A DNA stretch of 64,000 nucleotides from Polychytrium aggregatum. Taxonomy: Eukaryota; Chytridiomycota; Chytridiomycetes; Polychytriales. The notes below the pieces were generated by a model. That model did no database searches. It was not told the DNA's origin and saw only the letters and a program-made list of their open reading frames with translations. Position 1 is the first letter of the stretch. Every line of letters starts with the position of its first letter. Shown here in pieces: positions 35,257-45,500 of the stretch. The translations under genes were made by a program, and so were the position numbers. The DNA is taken from assembly GCF_025602895.1 (NCBI RefSeq), contig NW_026516233.1, positions 434,001 to 498,000 of the forward strand, given 5' to 3'.

Positions 35257-36827
35257 TCAGGGCCACTTACCGAGATCCTCGAGATTGCCGATGGCAAGTT
35301 GGTATCCTTGTTCGGCAGACTTGCGGTACCAGGAAACAGCGGTGTCGATGTCCTCGGGGACACCCCAACCGTTCTTGTAGCAAATGCCGAGATTGGACTG
35401 TCCGTATCGATTGCCCTGTTCGGCCGACTTGCGGAACCACTCGAACGCCTCGGTGTAGGCTTTGGTGACTCCGTATCCATAGAGAATGCACACACCAACC
35501 ATATTCTGCCCATACGAGTTGCCTTGGTCGGCCGACTTGCTGTACCACTCGAATGCCTTCTCGTAGTTCCTCGATACTCCTCTGCCACCAAAGTAGCAAT
35601 CTCCAATCCACAACTGGCTGTCGCTGTGGCCTTCGTTGGCGAGCTGCTCGAGGATTCCTGCTGCCTTTGTTCTGTCTCGTGTGGCTCCGAATCCACAAAA
35701 CAGGCACACGGCCATCAGATGTCTGCATAGCCAGTCACGATCCGATCCCAGCTGGCACAGCTGGAAGAACTTTCGGGCTACGGGTGAGTCGGATGAAGCC
35801 CAATTGCTGCCAGACATTCATCCTCTCCAAGCTTGAACTCATCCGATTTGTTCTCTCGGATGATCCTGACGCCTTCCTGCTGGTCTTGCTGAGTCCCTCG
35901 GCCCAGGTAGTACATCCATCCGATCATATGGGTGGCGATGGGATTGATGACTGGATCGTCGGATTGGGTGCTGACTTCCTGCCAGTGATTGAACGCAGCT
36001 TCGTCGCTCTGCTCGACACCATCACCGATGAACGAGAGCCAGCCACGGAGAAACAAGATGTGGAGTCGACCGTCTTCGCTGCCCTGGTTTTCAGCTTTGG
36101 TATACCACTCGATGGCTGTGTCGTAGTCTTGGTCGACACCATCGCCATTCTCATAGGATCGCCCGAGGGCAACTTGGGCCTGAGGGATTTCAAGCTCTGA
36201 AAGTTCATGGTACAGCTCGAAGGCCATGGTGTGGTCTTGATCGATTCCAAGCCCGTTGCGATAACACTCGGCCAGGTGGAACTGCGCCATTGAATGCTTT
36301 GCTTTGGCCGATGTTTCCAGATGGCGGAAGATTCGCTGACGAATGGCTCGCTGCTCGTACCATTTCATTCCTCCTTGGTCGAGATCGACTTGGAGGATAC
36401 TTGAGAGGAAGTATGAAGCATAGGTGTTTCCTTGGTCCGCCTGAGCGACGAGCTAGGATCGGTCGGCTGAGCTTGGATTCGCGCAGTGCGGCGATAGGGC
36501 AATCTTGTCGATCGGTGTGAGCCCGAACTTCAGCTGTCCATCTGGATGACACAGTCCTGCATTCTGGCACCAGGTGTTGAATCGAGGCAGCTTGGAGCTC
36601 AGGAGAGGACGGGCTCGCTTGCACACTCGAAGGAGGGTCTTGATGGTGTTGTGATCGAGGGCAAGTTGGAAGCTGTCGTTGCAGCAGATGATAGTGAAGA
36701 TGTCTGGGTTGTGTTCGAGTGAGAGCTGGTTGATATTGGGCATCGACGAGGTTGTTCTGGCTTCAGCTTGGGTTTGGTGGGTGGTAGATGATGCTGTGGT
36801 TGAAGCAGGCTCGTCCATGCTGGCCAT
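35257..36827 (-). pseudogene. Sel1-repeat (SLR/TPR-like) protein, disrupted
   Basis: Sel1 repeats form alpha-alpha scaffolds for protein interactions. The gene starts at ATG 36827 with a Ser/Thr-rich head and a short segment resembling the F-box-like heads of fungal Sel1 proteins (ICCNDSFQLALDHNTIKTLL). It then carries repeats such as AQFHLAECYRNGLGIDQDHT, ALGRSYENGDGVDQDYDTA, MIGWMYYLGRGTQQDQQEG, WIGDCYFGGRGVSRNYEKA, GVCILYGYGVTKAYTEAF and LGICYKNGWGVPEDIDTA. Two lesions are visible: an in-frame TAG near 36455 between SADRS and LVAQADQGNTY, where CAG would fit, and a one-base frameshift near 35780-35815. Neither spot looks like an intron. The last frame stops at 35257, just past a possible splice donor. 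Reading it as a pseudogene is inference; a sequencing error would restore it. Confidence 0.75.
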
Positions 36828-37384
36828 GTTGACGGAGACTGGATGGAGACAAGTGGTGACGGAGCTGGACAGGAGTCAGAGGGAAATTGTGGTGAAGCAA
36901 GCCAAACCCTGGCCAGCCAAATACTGGCCATTGAGCACACACAAGCCTGGCTCGATCCGATGGTTTGCTGGCTGGAGTCGTTGTTGTACGTGCACTGCCA
37001 CATGCACTGCCGCATCCATCGAACATGGAATCGATCATGGAATCGAACATCGTGTCGAGTCCTGCATTCTCGCCAAGGCAAGATGTAACAGCCATTCCAT
37101 CCAGTTCCACATCGACTGTGACACCCTGGCTCCAGCTTGCTGCACCGAGCACCACCAGTTCGCCTCCAAGCCTTCATTTCCTCATCGCAACATGCTGACC
37201 GAGGGTATCAAGCAGGCCTTCAGCAAAGATATCTGCCTTTCTCAACGAATGTCACTTCCCACCCATTGCTTCCACATACCTGCCGCTTCAGCGGACTGGT
37301 ATCAGCAACAAAAGTAGCACAGGCAATCGTATTGCATCACAAGGATTGTAATCGTCTCCAAATGGGTGTTTACCAGGGTACACC
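36828..37384. other. Spacer between Sel1 pseudogene and Fanzor-like remnant
   Basis: No supported coding region. Short ATCGAACATGG-type direct repeats occur near 37015-37050. It may contain the decayed 5' end of the Fanzor-like gene, but nothing recognisable remains. Confidence 0.35.
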
Positions 37385-38389
37385 ATGTTCCTACCAAGCA
37401 TCTCCTCGGTGCTTACTCTTCGACAGACTCTATGGTCCCAGATGACCGAGGCGTACACTCCCTACCTGGACGCTCTCAAGCTGGCCCATCCCGGTCTATC
37501 CAAGTCTGACAAGGACCAGTGGAAAGCCTTGGTCGACGCCATCCCGGTCCCGCATCCTGGCAAGTGCCTCTCCTTCTGCCACATTGTCCTGACCCAGCTC
37601 CGTCAGCGCTATGTCAATGCCGGCACCCGGGTCTTCTCCGACAAGCACTGGATCACCACCGATAAGTACGCCTACGACTTCCTCGACGGAATCATCAACG
37701 AGTTTGTCGAGAGCCTGGCTTCCAATCTCGCCAAGTGCGCGGCCATGAAGGCCCGTGGCGAGGAGGTCAAGCACTTCCGCCTCCGCTATCTCAGCAAGAA
37801 GCGATCCACCTCCGAGTCCTGCTACATGAGGAAGCGACTCTGGGCCCCACTCAGTCCACCTCCAGCTTCTGGAACCGAGTCAACATCCGCGAGTTCCTCG
37901 GTGTCGCTCCTCCTGGTGCACAAGACACTCCTGTGCAGCTTCTGCGTCCGCCTCTTCCACAGCCTGTGGATGCTGATGGCGACCCCATGCTGTCCAGAAG
38001 CATGAAGAGTGCCACGAGGCCACTCAAGCACAGTCGGATGGAGAGGAGCTTCCTTCCCCGCCTCCGTGCCGACGGGACCATCGAGGATCGCCGACTGCAG
38101 CTTCCCTTCCTCTGCGAGACTCGCATCATGCGGACCAGGACCGGCAAGTTTTACATTGTGGTCTCGGAGCCACTTGTCCGTCCGGGCGAAAGCCAAGCCC
38201 AGGACACGGGACGAGTACACGAGCAAGACATGCACTCGGTACGGGTACATCAACCGGGACTTGGGAGCAGCCAAGGTGTATCATTGCAGGGAGTGTGGGT
38301 TGTTGATAGATCGCGACATCAATGGGGCTCGTAACATTCTGTTGAAGAATGCGAGCACGGAGGACATTCTTGGCGAGGGCATGGTGTAG
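37385..38389 (+). pseudogene. Fanzor-like (eukaryotic TnpB/OrfB family) RNA-guided nuclease, decayed
   Basis: Fanzors are transposon-encoded, omega-RNA-guided RuvC nucleases. The first frame (37385 to about 37850) reads like the N-terminal half, with DFLDGIINEFVESLASNLAK and RYLSKKRSTSESCYMRKRLW. A one-base shift near 37850 moves the signal to a second frame (FWNRVNIREFL, CETRIMRTRTGKFYIVVSEP). At about 38195 the signal jumps to the first frame at the C-terminal zinc ribbon and RuvC-III: TSKTCTRYG, VYHCRECGLLIDRDINGARN, ILL. The region that should carry RuvC-I and RuvC-II is missing, so an internal deletion is likely. The first zinc-ribbon CxxC reads CTRY, losing one ligand. Stop TAG at 38387-38389. 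A dead gene is the simplest reading. Assignment rests on the DRDxNGARNILL and ribbon pattern. Confidence 0.72.
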
Positions 38390-38573
38390 CCTCGCAAACA
38401 CCCCTTTGAAGCCTATTTCCACTTTGTGCATTACGGTGAGCTGCCTGACTTTGTCTCTATAACCAGTGCGCTGGGGATGCGGGTATGGATGTTGTTATCA
38501 TGAATTCAAACAGGCGTGACTTCGGTTCCAATCTTTGGAGTGTTGAGGTGAATTGGCTGTTCAAGTAGGTGGG

Positions 38574-40608
38574 TTAGATGAGCCGAATAAAGGGATTTCG
38601 ATTGATAGTTAGACCCACCAGAATTATACATGGCCAAGAGTTGATCATAATGGCTCCTTCAGCTTTGGTGAATAAAGTTTTGTTCAAATTACGGAATAGG
38701 GAGAATGGAATTTTGACAGGATGAATGCCATGGCGGATCCACTGGGATTCGCTTCCAATATCAATTTGGATCCAGCCGACTGAAAACAGGGGGCTTGATA
38801 CCGCCGAGCATTTGGCTGGGATATCGTCGGTCCGAATATACTGCCCTTCACGATAAATCCAGAGATATCGAATACCCTTCTCATCCCGAGACAAAATTGA
38901 ATTACCCTCAGGCGGTATTTCCACAGATACGACGATCCTTTTGTGTCCCTTGAGTGTGTAATGTTCTTCGCCCGTGGTCGCATCCCACACTTTGATGGTC
39001 TTGTCATTGAGCCAGAAGCAATCAACCTTCCATCGGATGAGATTGCAACGGAGTTTACTGTCCCTTTGTGCCCTTCGAGGGTGTGTTTCAGCTGGCCCGT
39101 AATGGTATCCCATACCTTGATGGTCTTGTCCCATGAACCAGAGATAATCCACTGGCCATCGTGTGAGATCGCCACGGAGTTCACATCATCTGTGTGCCCT
39201 TTGAGGGGGCGATTGACTCGCTCCATGATGAAATTCCATACCTTGATGGTCTTGTCGCTCGAGCCAGAGACAATCCACTTGCCATCAGGCGAGAACACAA
39301 CCGAGCGTACAGCATCTTTGTGACCCTCGAGAGTGTGGCATAATTCGCCAGTGGTGGCATCGCACACTCTGATGGTTTTGTCCCAAGAGCCAGAGGCAAT
39401 CCACTTGCCATCGGACGAGATTGCAACGGAGTTCACAAAATCTTGGTGCTCCGTGATACTGCGCATGAGCTCGCCAGTGAGGATATCCCATATTCTGATG
39501 GTCAGATCATTAGAGCCAGAGACAATCCACTTGCCATCGGACGAGATGGATATCGAGCGAACTTCTCGTTGGAGGCCTTCAATGGAGTGCTTCAGTTGTC
39601 CCGAAATGGTATCCCATACTTTGATCGATACATCGTGAGAGGCAGAGACAATCCATTGGCAATTCGGTGAGATCGCCACGGAAGTCACTCCGAATTGCGC
39701 GTTATAAGTATACTTCACCTGGCCTGTGGCGGCATCCCACACCTTGATGGTGTAGTCCATGGAGCCAGAGACAATCCACTTGCTATCGGATGAGATTGCC
39801 ACGGAGTTCACGCTGCCCGTGTGTCTTTCGAGGGTGTGCATCACTTGCCCAGTAGTGGAATCCCATAACTTGATGGTCTTGTCCCATGAACCAGAGGCAA
39901 TCCACTTGCCATCAGGTGAGATCGCTACGGAGTTCACGGGACCCATGTGTCCGTTGAATGTGTACTTCATTTGGCCTGTAATAGAATCCCATATCTTGAT
40001 GTTGTTGTCGGTGGAGTTATATGTCGCACCGGATCCGGAAATAATCGATCTGCCATCAGGTGAGATTGCTACGGAGTTCACAAAATCTGCACGCTCCGTG
40101 AGTGTCATCACACACGGATCCCAGGTCGGTGCTGGACCGCAAGTGACCAGGAACGGGATCTTGTCCTCGAGCTGGGTGGCATATGTCTTGTAGATCGCCG
40201 TCTCCTTCGGTGTGAATGCATATCCCGAGTTGTACACCTGTGGTGCACTCTTGATGATCGGATCGGCAAACTCGCGGATGAATCGATACGTGTCCTTGAC
40301 CAGTTCCTTCGTGGTGTCGTCGACGATAGTGCTGGGTGCCTTGTCGATCACTCCTCGAAGCACAGCCAGTTGCTCGATGATCGACTTGACCACATGTGTG
40401 AGCGACCCACACTCGAGCCAGAAGAACACATGTGTCTTGACGAACCGAGTGAGCACCGCTGCCACATCGACCATCTCGGCCGACTGCCACACCGGACTCG
40501 ACTCGGCCGCTCCTTCCACACACCACACAAAGTGTGTGATCCAGTGGGCGACGCTGTATCGCAGCGACGGTGTGATGATTTTGTTAACTCTGTCCTCGAG
40601 GTCGCTGA
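38574..40608 (-). pseudogene. NACHT/WD40 (NLR-like) gene, C-terminal half, truncated by LINE insertion
   Basis: The frame enters at 40608, next to a poly-T run, with SDLEDRVNKIITPSLRYSV and CVEGAAESSPVWQ. This is the wording found after the NTPase domain of fungal NACHT-WD40 proteins, so the N-terminal effector and NACHT domains have been cut away. A helical linker leads into about ten WD40 repeats of roughly 42 residues (consensus VNSVAISSDGKWIASGSWDK then TIKVWDATTGQLKHTLEGH). A one-base deletion near 39,010 (GSWDK expected, SMTRP read) shifts the frame; reading continues in a second frame through repeats nine and ten to a stop at 38574. The 5' half is expected beyond the nested retroelements, right of this window. 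The repeats are nearly identical, as in fast-evolving fungal NLR propellers. Confidence 0.85.
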
Positions 40609-40678
40609 TTTTTTTTTTTTGTTACTATAGTCAACTTTATTTAAGAAGACAAGCCATCAGGTCCAACAGGTTGGTACC
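40609..40678 (-). mobile_element. Short 5'-truncated LINE 3' end
   Basis: Twelve T residues (poly-A on the minus strand) at 40609-40620, then DNA matching the 3' end of the LINE at 47012 onward with one substitution, including AATAAA at 40641-40636. Its last eight bases are at 47004-47011, displaced by the chromovirus. It has no coding capacity. Confidence 0.85.
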
Positions 40679-41259
40679 TGTCATGAACACCCTCTGCCTT
40701 TGCCCTCTTCCTTCCTTTACCCTTGCCCTTTCCTTTCTGTTTGCCTGTCTTAGTGCTTTCCCTTCCTTCTGTTTGTTTGTTTCCCGCGCTGTGCTGCCTT
40801 GTTGTCTTACCGCAAGCACGCGCGCTGCCTGTGTTCCGTTCCCGCTCCCTTGCTGTTGGTCATGGGTTACGCCCACGACGCCGCCTCGACGCCGCCTGAC
40901 GCCTTGGCGCCGCCAAGCCGCCGCCACTGACGCCCGCTGACTCACGGATCCCGAGTCACGGCCGCCACCTGCTTCGCTCGCTGCTTCGCCCTCCCCGCCG
41001 CTGCTTCGCTCCTGCCCCCTCGCTCTGCAGCGTCGATCCTTGGCGCTCGCATAAATAGCCCTCCGACCAGCCTCTGTCTTTTGCCTTCGTCTTGCCACTT
41101 TGTATTTTTAGTATCCTAAGCCTTGGATCTAGAATAAAACTTTGGCTTCACACTTGACACTCTGTGTCCCAGTCCAGTCCCCGCTCCTCTCCCTACGTTC
41201 GAGTCTTGCATTAGGACTCTTGCGCACTTCCCTGCTTGCCCCGTTGTCCAGTCTTGACA
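40679..41259 (+). repeat. Chromovirus A 5' LTR
   Basis: 581 bp. A TATA-like ATAAATAG at 41051 and an AATAAA signal at 41133 suggest promoter and polyadenylation roles. No difference from the right LTR was noticed by eye. Confidence 0.92.
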
Positions 41260-41330
41260 CTTGGCAAGACCTTCAACAACCCCCCACTTGCCCTGCCTTT
41301 GCCCCGTCCCCTTCTCTATCTCTTTTACCA

Positions 41331-42569
41331 ATGGCTTCCCCTTCTGGCCTTTCCGAGCCCGAGCTCCAGGCCATCCGTGCGGTCATTATCCAGTCCGCCG
41401 AGAACGCCCGTTCTCTCCAGGACTTTTCCAAGTTCCTCCACGATCAGGATGATGCGCTCAACCGCATCACCGATCGTATGGACCAGGTCCTGGCTCGCCG
41501 TGAAGAGGATGTCCGCCAAGTTGTCGCCGCCAGTGTCCAGGAGGCCCTCCGCAGCTACCAGGCCCAGCTACCTCCTCCTGCTCCCGCTCCCGCCCCGATC
41601 CGTCGTGCAGGTCGCCCCTACCTCGGCGTTCCTGACGACGTCGATGATCCTGCCCAAGACCCCGAGGACAACCCTGCTGGTCGCAACTCTGCCACCAGGC
41701 AGATAGGTCCCCCTGATCGCTTCTCTGGTAAGGACCCGAGCCGCTGCAATGCCTTCCTCTCGCATTGCAGACTGGCCTTCGTGTCCAACCCTCCCCTCTT
41801 CCAGACTGAAAGGGATAAGGTGTTCTACGCCTTATCCTATCTCGATGGTACTGCTGCAGACTACATGCAGCCGTACATCGATCAGTTGGAGAGAGACCCC
41901 GAGTGCTCTCCCCCTGCCATCCGTGACTTTGCCGGTTTCTCCGAGTGGCTCCGTGCTGCCTTTGGCCAGGTCCAGCCCACCATCGCCGCTGCTCGCGAGA
42001 TGGTCAGGCTTTACCAAGTCACCTCCGCCGCCGCCTATGCCGCCGAGTACCGCCGCCAAGCCGTCCACCTCGTCACTTGGTCCCAAGACCCTCTCATGTT
42101 CCACTTCGAGAGTGGACTCAAGCCCTCGGTTCAAGATGAACTCTCCCGCCGCTCCTTCGACAACCTCGAAGATCTCATGCAAGCGGCGATCGCCATCGAC
42201 AACCGCCAGGAGGACCAACGCTCCCGCCGTCCCAACCACCGCTCCGCTCCTGCTCCTGCTCCTGCTCGTCCGGCTCCTCTCCCTTTCCGTCCGGCTCCTC
42301 GTCCCTTCGCTCCTGCTCCTCCTCCTCGCCCCGCTCAAGCCTTCAACGTTCCGCAGCCCATGGACCTCAGCCAGGCCTCCGCTCGCAGGCTGACCGCCGA
42401 GGACAAGGCCGCCCTCCGTGCTGCCAACCGCTGCTTTTATTGCAAGCAGGAAGGGCACATTGCCCTTCGCTGCCCCAATAAGGCATCCTCCCGCTTGGCT
42501 GCCATCGATGCTTCTTTGGCTGTCGTTGATGTGAATAAACTTGACGACCAGGAAAACTTCTCTGCCTAG
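41331..42569 (+). CDS. gag: Chromovirus A Gag
   Basis: Structural capsid/nucleocapsid protein of the virus-like particle, 412 aa. ATG 41331 is the first in a good context after the LTR; the frame extends upstream into the LTR, but that part is not expected to be translated. The central Ty3-type gag domain contains FSGKDPSRCNAFLSHCRLAF and YRRQAVHLVTWSQDPLMFHF. A Pro/Arg-rich linker precedes a CCHC knuckle, CFYCKQEGHIALRC. It ends at TAG 42567-42569, inside a hairpin. Confidence 0.92.
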   Translation: MASPSGLSEPELQAIRAVIIQSAENARSLQDFSKFLHDQDDALNRITDRMDQVLARREEDVRQVVAASVQEALRSYQAQLPPPAPAPAPIRRAGRPYLGVPDDVDDPAQDPEDNPAGRNSATRQIGPPDRFSGKDPSRCNAFLSHCRLAFVSNPPLFQTERDKVFYALSYLDGTAADYMQPYIDQLERDPECSPPAIRDFAGFSEWLRAAFGQVQPTIAAAREMVRLYQVTSAAAYAAEYRRQAVHLVTWSQDPLMFHFESGLKPSVQDELSRRSFDNLEDLMQAAIAIDNRQEDQRSRRPNHRSAPAPAPARPAPLPFRPAPRPFAPAPPPRPAQAFNVPQPMDLSQASARRLTAEDKAALRAANRCFYCKQEGHIALRCPNKASSRLAAIDASLAVVDVNKLDDQENFSA

Positions 42570-45500
42570 AAAAGGTCGGAGGAGCTTTCCTAGGCGTCAA
42601 TCATGTCATAAATCTTCCTCCTGTAAATGTCTCCACGGTAAATCACTCTTCTGCCTTTTGCCATCTTGCCCCCGTCACCATTGCCACCGTTTCCACTGCT
42701 CTTGCTTCTTCGTCTTCGCCTCCCGAGCCTGACATCCAACGTCAGCCCTCCCTCGCTGTGACTCTGCTGTGCGGTCCAGAGTCCATACGGGCAACCGCCA
42801 TGATCGATACCGGCGCGGTTACTTCGTTTATGGACACTGGATTCGCCGCAACCCACGCTCTCCCCACCTTTGCAACTTCTTTCGTCATCACTCTTGCCGA
42901 TGGTTCTTCGATGGAGTCTAGTCTTGGAGTTTGTGTTTCTATGATCACAGGCATCAGCCACTATGAACAAATCTCGTTCGCGCTGATTCCCTTGGCTTCA
43001 TACCCGATCATCTTGGGTATGGATTGGATCAAGAAACACAAGCCCTACTTTGACTGGCACCATGACTCTATTTTCTTGCCTTGCACCTCTATCCACAGTT
43101 TGGCCTCCCCGTTCTCTCCCGAGCCACAGTCCTCTAGGTCCAGCCCTGCCGAGCCGCCTGCCGAGTCCCCTGCTGAGGTCCCCGCCGAGCCTGCCGTGTC
43201 CCTGCCCGAGTCCAAGATCGTTCCTGCCAAGTCCCCAGCCGAGTCCCCAGCCGAGCCCGAGATCCTCCCTGCCTTGCCTCCTGCCGTCCCAAAGACCAAG
43301 ACCAAGACCCAGTCCCTGCCCAGCGTCAGCCTGATCGGCAGCATCCCCTTCCAGCACGCCGTCCAGAAGGAAGGCCTGGAAGTGTTCCTCTTGGATGCTG
43401 CCCGAGTCCTGTCCCTCTGCTCCGTCGACGCTGGAGCCAAGCCCAAGGCCGAGCCCTCTGTCCCCTCCAAGTACTCGTCCTTTGCCAAGGTGTTTTCCAA
43501 GTCCGAGGCCGACAAGCTCCCCCAGCACCGCCCTTACGACCACACGATCCCGTTGGTCGAAGGTGCGTCCCCGTCGTTTGGGCCCGTCTACAACCTCTCC
43601 AAGCCGGAGATGGACGCCCTCCACACCTACATCCAAGAGAACTTGTCCAAGGGTTTCATCCGCCGTTCCGAGTCCCCTGCCGGTGCCCCAGTCCTGTTCG
43701 TCAAGAAGAAGGATGGCTCCCTCCGTCTCTGCGTCGACTACCGGGCCCTGAACAAGATCACCGTGCCGAACCGTTGTCCCTTGCCCCTGATTGCCGAGAC
43801 GTTCGACAACCTCGGCAAGGCCAAGATCTTCACCAAGCTCGACATGCGAGGCGCATACAACCTCTTGCGCATCGCTGAAGGTGAAGAGTGGAAGACGGCC
43901 TTCCGCTGTCGCTACGGCCACTTCGAGTACAACGTCATGCCGTTCGGCTTGACCAACGCTCCTGCCTCGTTCCAAGCCTTCGTCAACGATGTCCTCCGAG
44001 AATACCTTGACCAGTTCGTGGTCGTCTACCTGGACGACATCCTCATCTACTCCTCCGATCCTGCCGAGCACGAGGCTCATGTCAAGAAAGTCCTGACCAA
44101 GCTCCAAGACGCCGGACTCTCACTTAAGCTTGAAAAGTGTGAGTTCGACCAGTCCTCCGTCGCCTTCCTCGGGTTCATCATCTCGCCCGATGGAATCTCC
44201 ATGGATCCCGACAAGGTCAAGGCCATCCAGGAGTGGGAGATTCCCCGATCTGCCCACGACATCCAAGTCTTCCTCGGCCTGGCGAACTTCTACCGTCGGT
44301 TCGTCAAGGACTACTCCAAGATCGCCACCCCGCTGACGGACCTCCTGAAGAAGGACATCAAGTTCTCCTGGTCTCCCTCGGCTCAAACGTCATTCCTGAA
44401 GCTTAAGGAATGCCTGAGCACCGGTCCTGTCCTCCGCCACTTCGACCCCGAGCGTCAGTGCGTCATCGAAGCCGACGCATCTGACTATGCTCTTGGTGCT
44501 GTTCTCAGTCAGCGCGACGACGAAGGCCTCCTCCACCCCGTGGCCTTCTACTCCCGGAAGCTGCTCGATGCAGAAATGAATTATCAAATCTATGATAAGG
44601 AACTTCTCGCCATCGTCGCAGCCTTCAAACAATGGAGACACTACCTCGAGTTCTCCTCCCAAGCCACCGAGGTCGTCACCGACCACAAGAACCTCGAATA
44701 CTTCCAGACCTCCCGCAACCTCAGCCGTCGCCAAGTCCGTTGGTCCGAGATCCTTGGCGATTACAACTTCGTCATCAGGTATCGACCCGGAACCCTCAAC
44801 AATGCCGCCGACGCCCTCTCCCGCAAGGACAAGTTCCCTAAGGAGGGGGGTGACTCCCGTAGCTCCCCGAACACCCAGACCCTGCTGCCACCAAAACTCT
44901 TCGTTTCCGCCCTCCGAGCTGTTCCTGTTGCCCCCGAGTCCGAGGATATCGCCGTCCTCATCAAGTCAAGCCTCAAGAAGGACTCTACCTTTGGTCCGAT
45001 CCTGTCCCAAGTCCTCAAGAATCCTGCCTCCTGTCCCGGCTACTCCGTCGACAACGACCTTCTGCTCTTTGAAGGTCTCGTCTGCGTCCCCGATGTCCCC
45101 GAGCTCAAGCGCAAGATCCTCGTCGAGTGCCACGACTCGCCGACTGCCGGCCACTTCGGCGTCGCCAAGACCTTCGAGCTCGTCTCCCGGACCTTCCACT
45201 GGCCGACCATGCGTCGTTACATCAAGGAGTATGTCTCCGGATGCGACACCTGCCAGCGGAACAAGCACTCCCGTCACAAGCCCTACGGACTCCTTGCCTC
45301 GCTCCCTGTTCCCGATCGCCCTTGGTCCTCAGTCTCGGTCGACTTCATCACCCAGCTTCCCGAGTCCTCTGGACACACAGCCATCTGTGTGTTTGTCGAC
45401 CGCTTCACCAAGATGGCCCACTTCGTCCCGTCAAGCAACGAGGCCAACGCCGAGGACACTGCTCGGATGTTTGTCGAGCACGTCTTCACCAAGCACGGTC

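Noticed and set aside
42998-44107. 369-codon minus-strand frame inside chromovirus A pol
   Set aside because: Shadow of pol: Gly/Leu/Val/Asp-rich, no motif, while the plus strand carries PR and RT.
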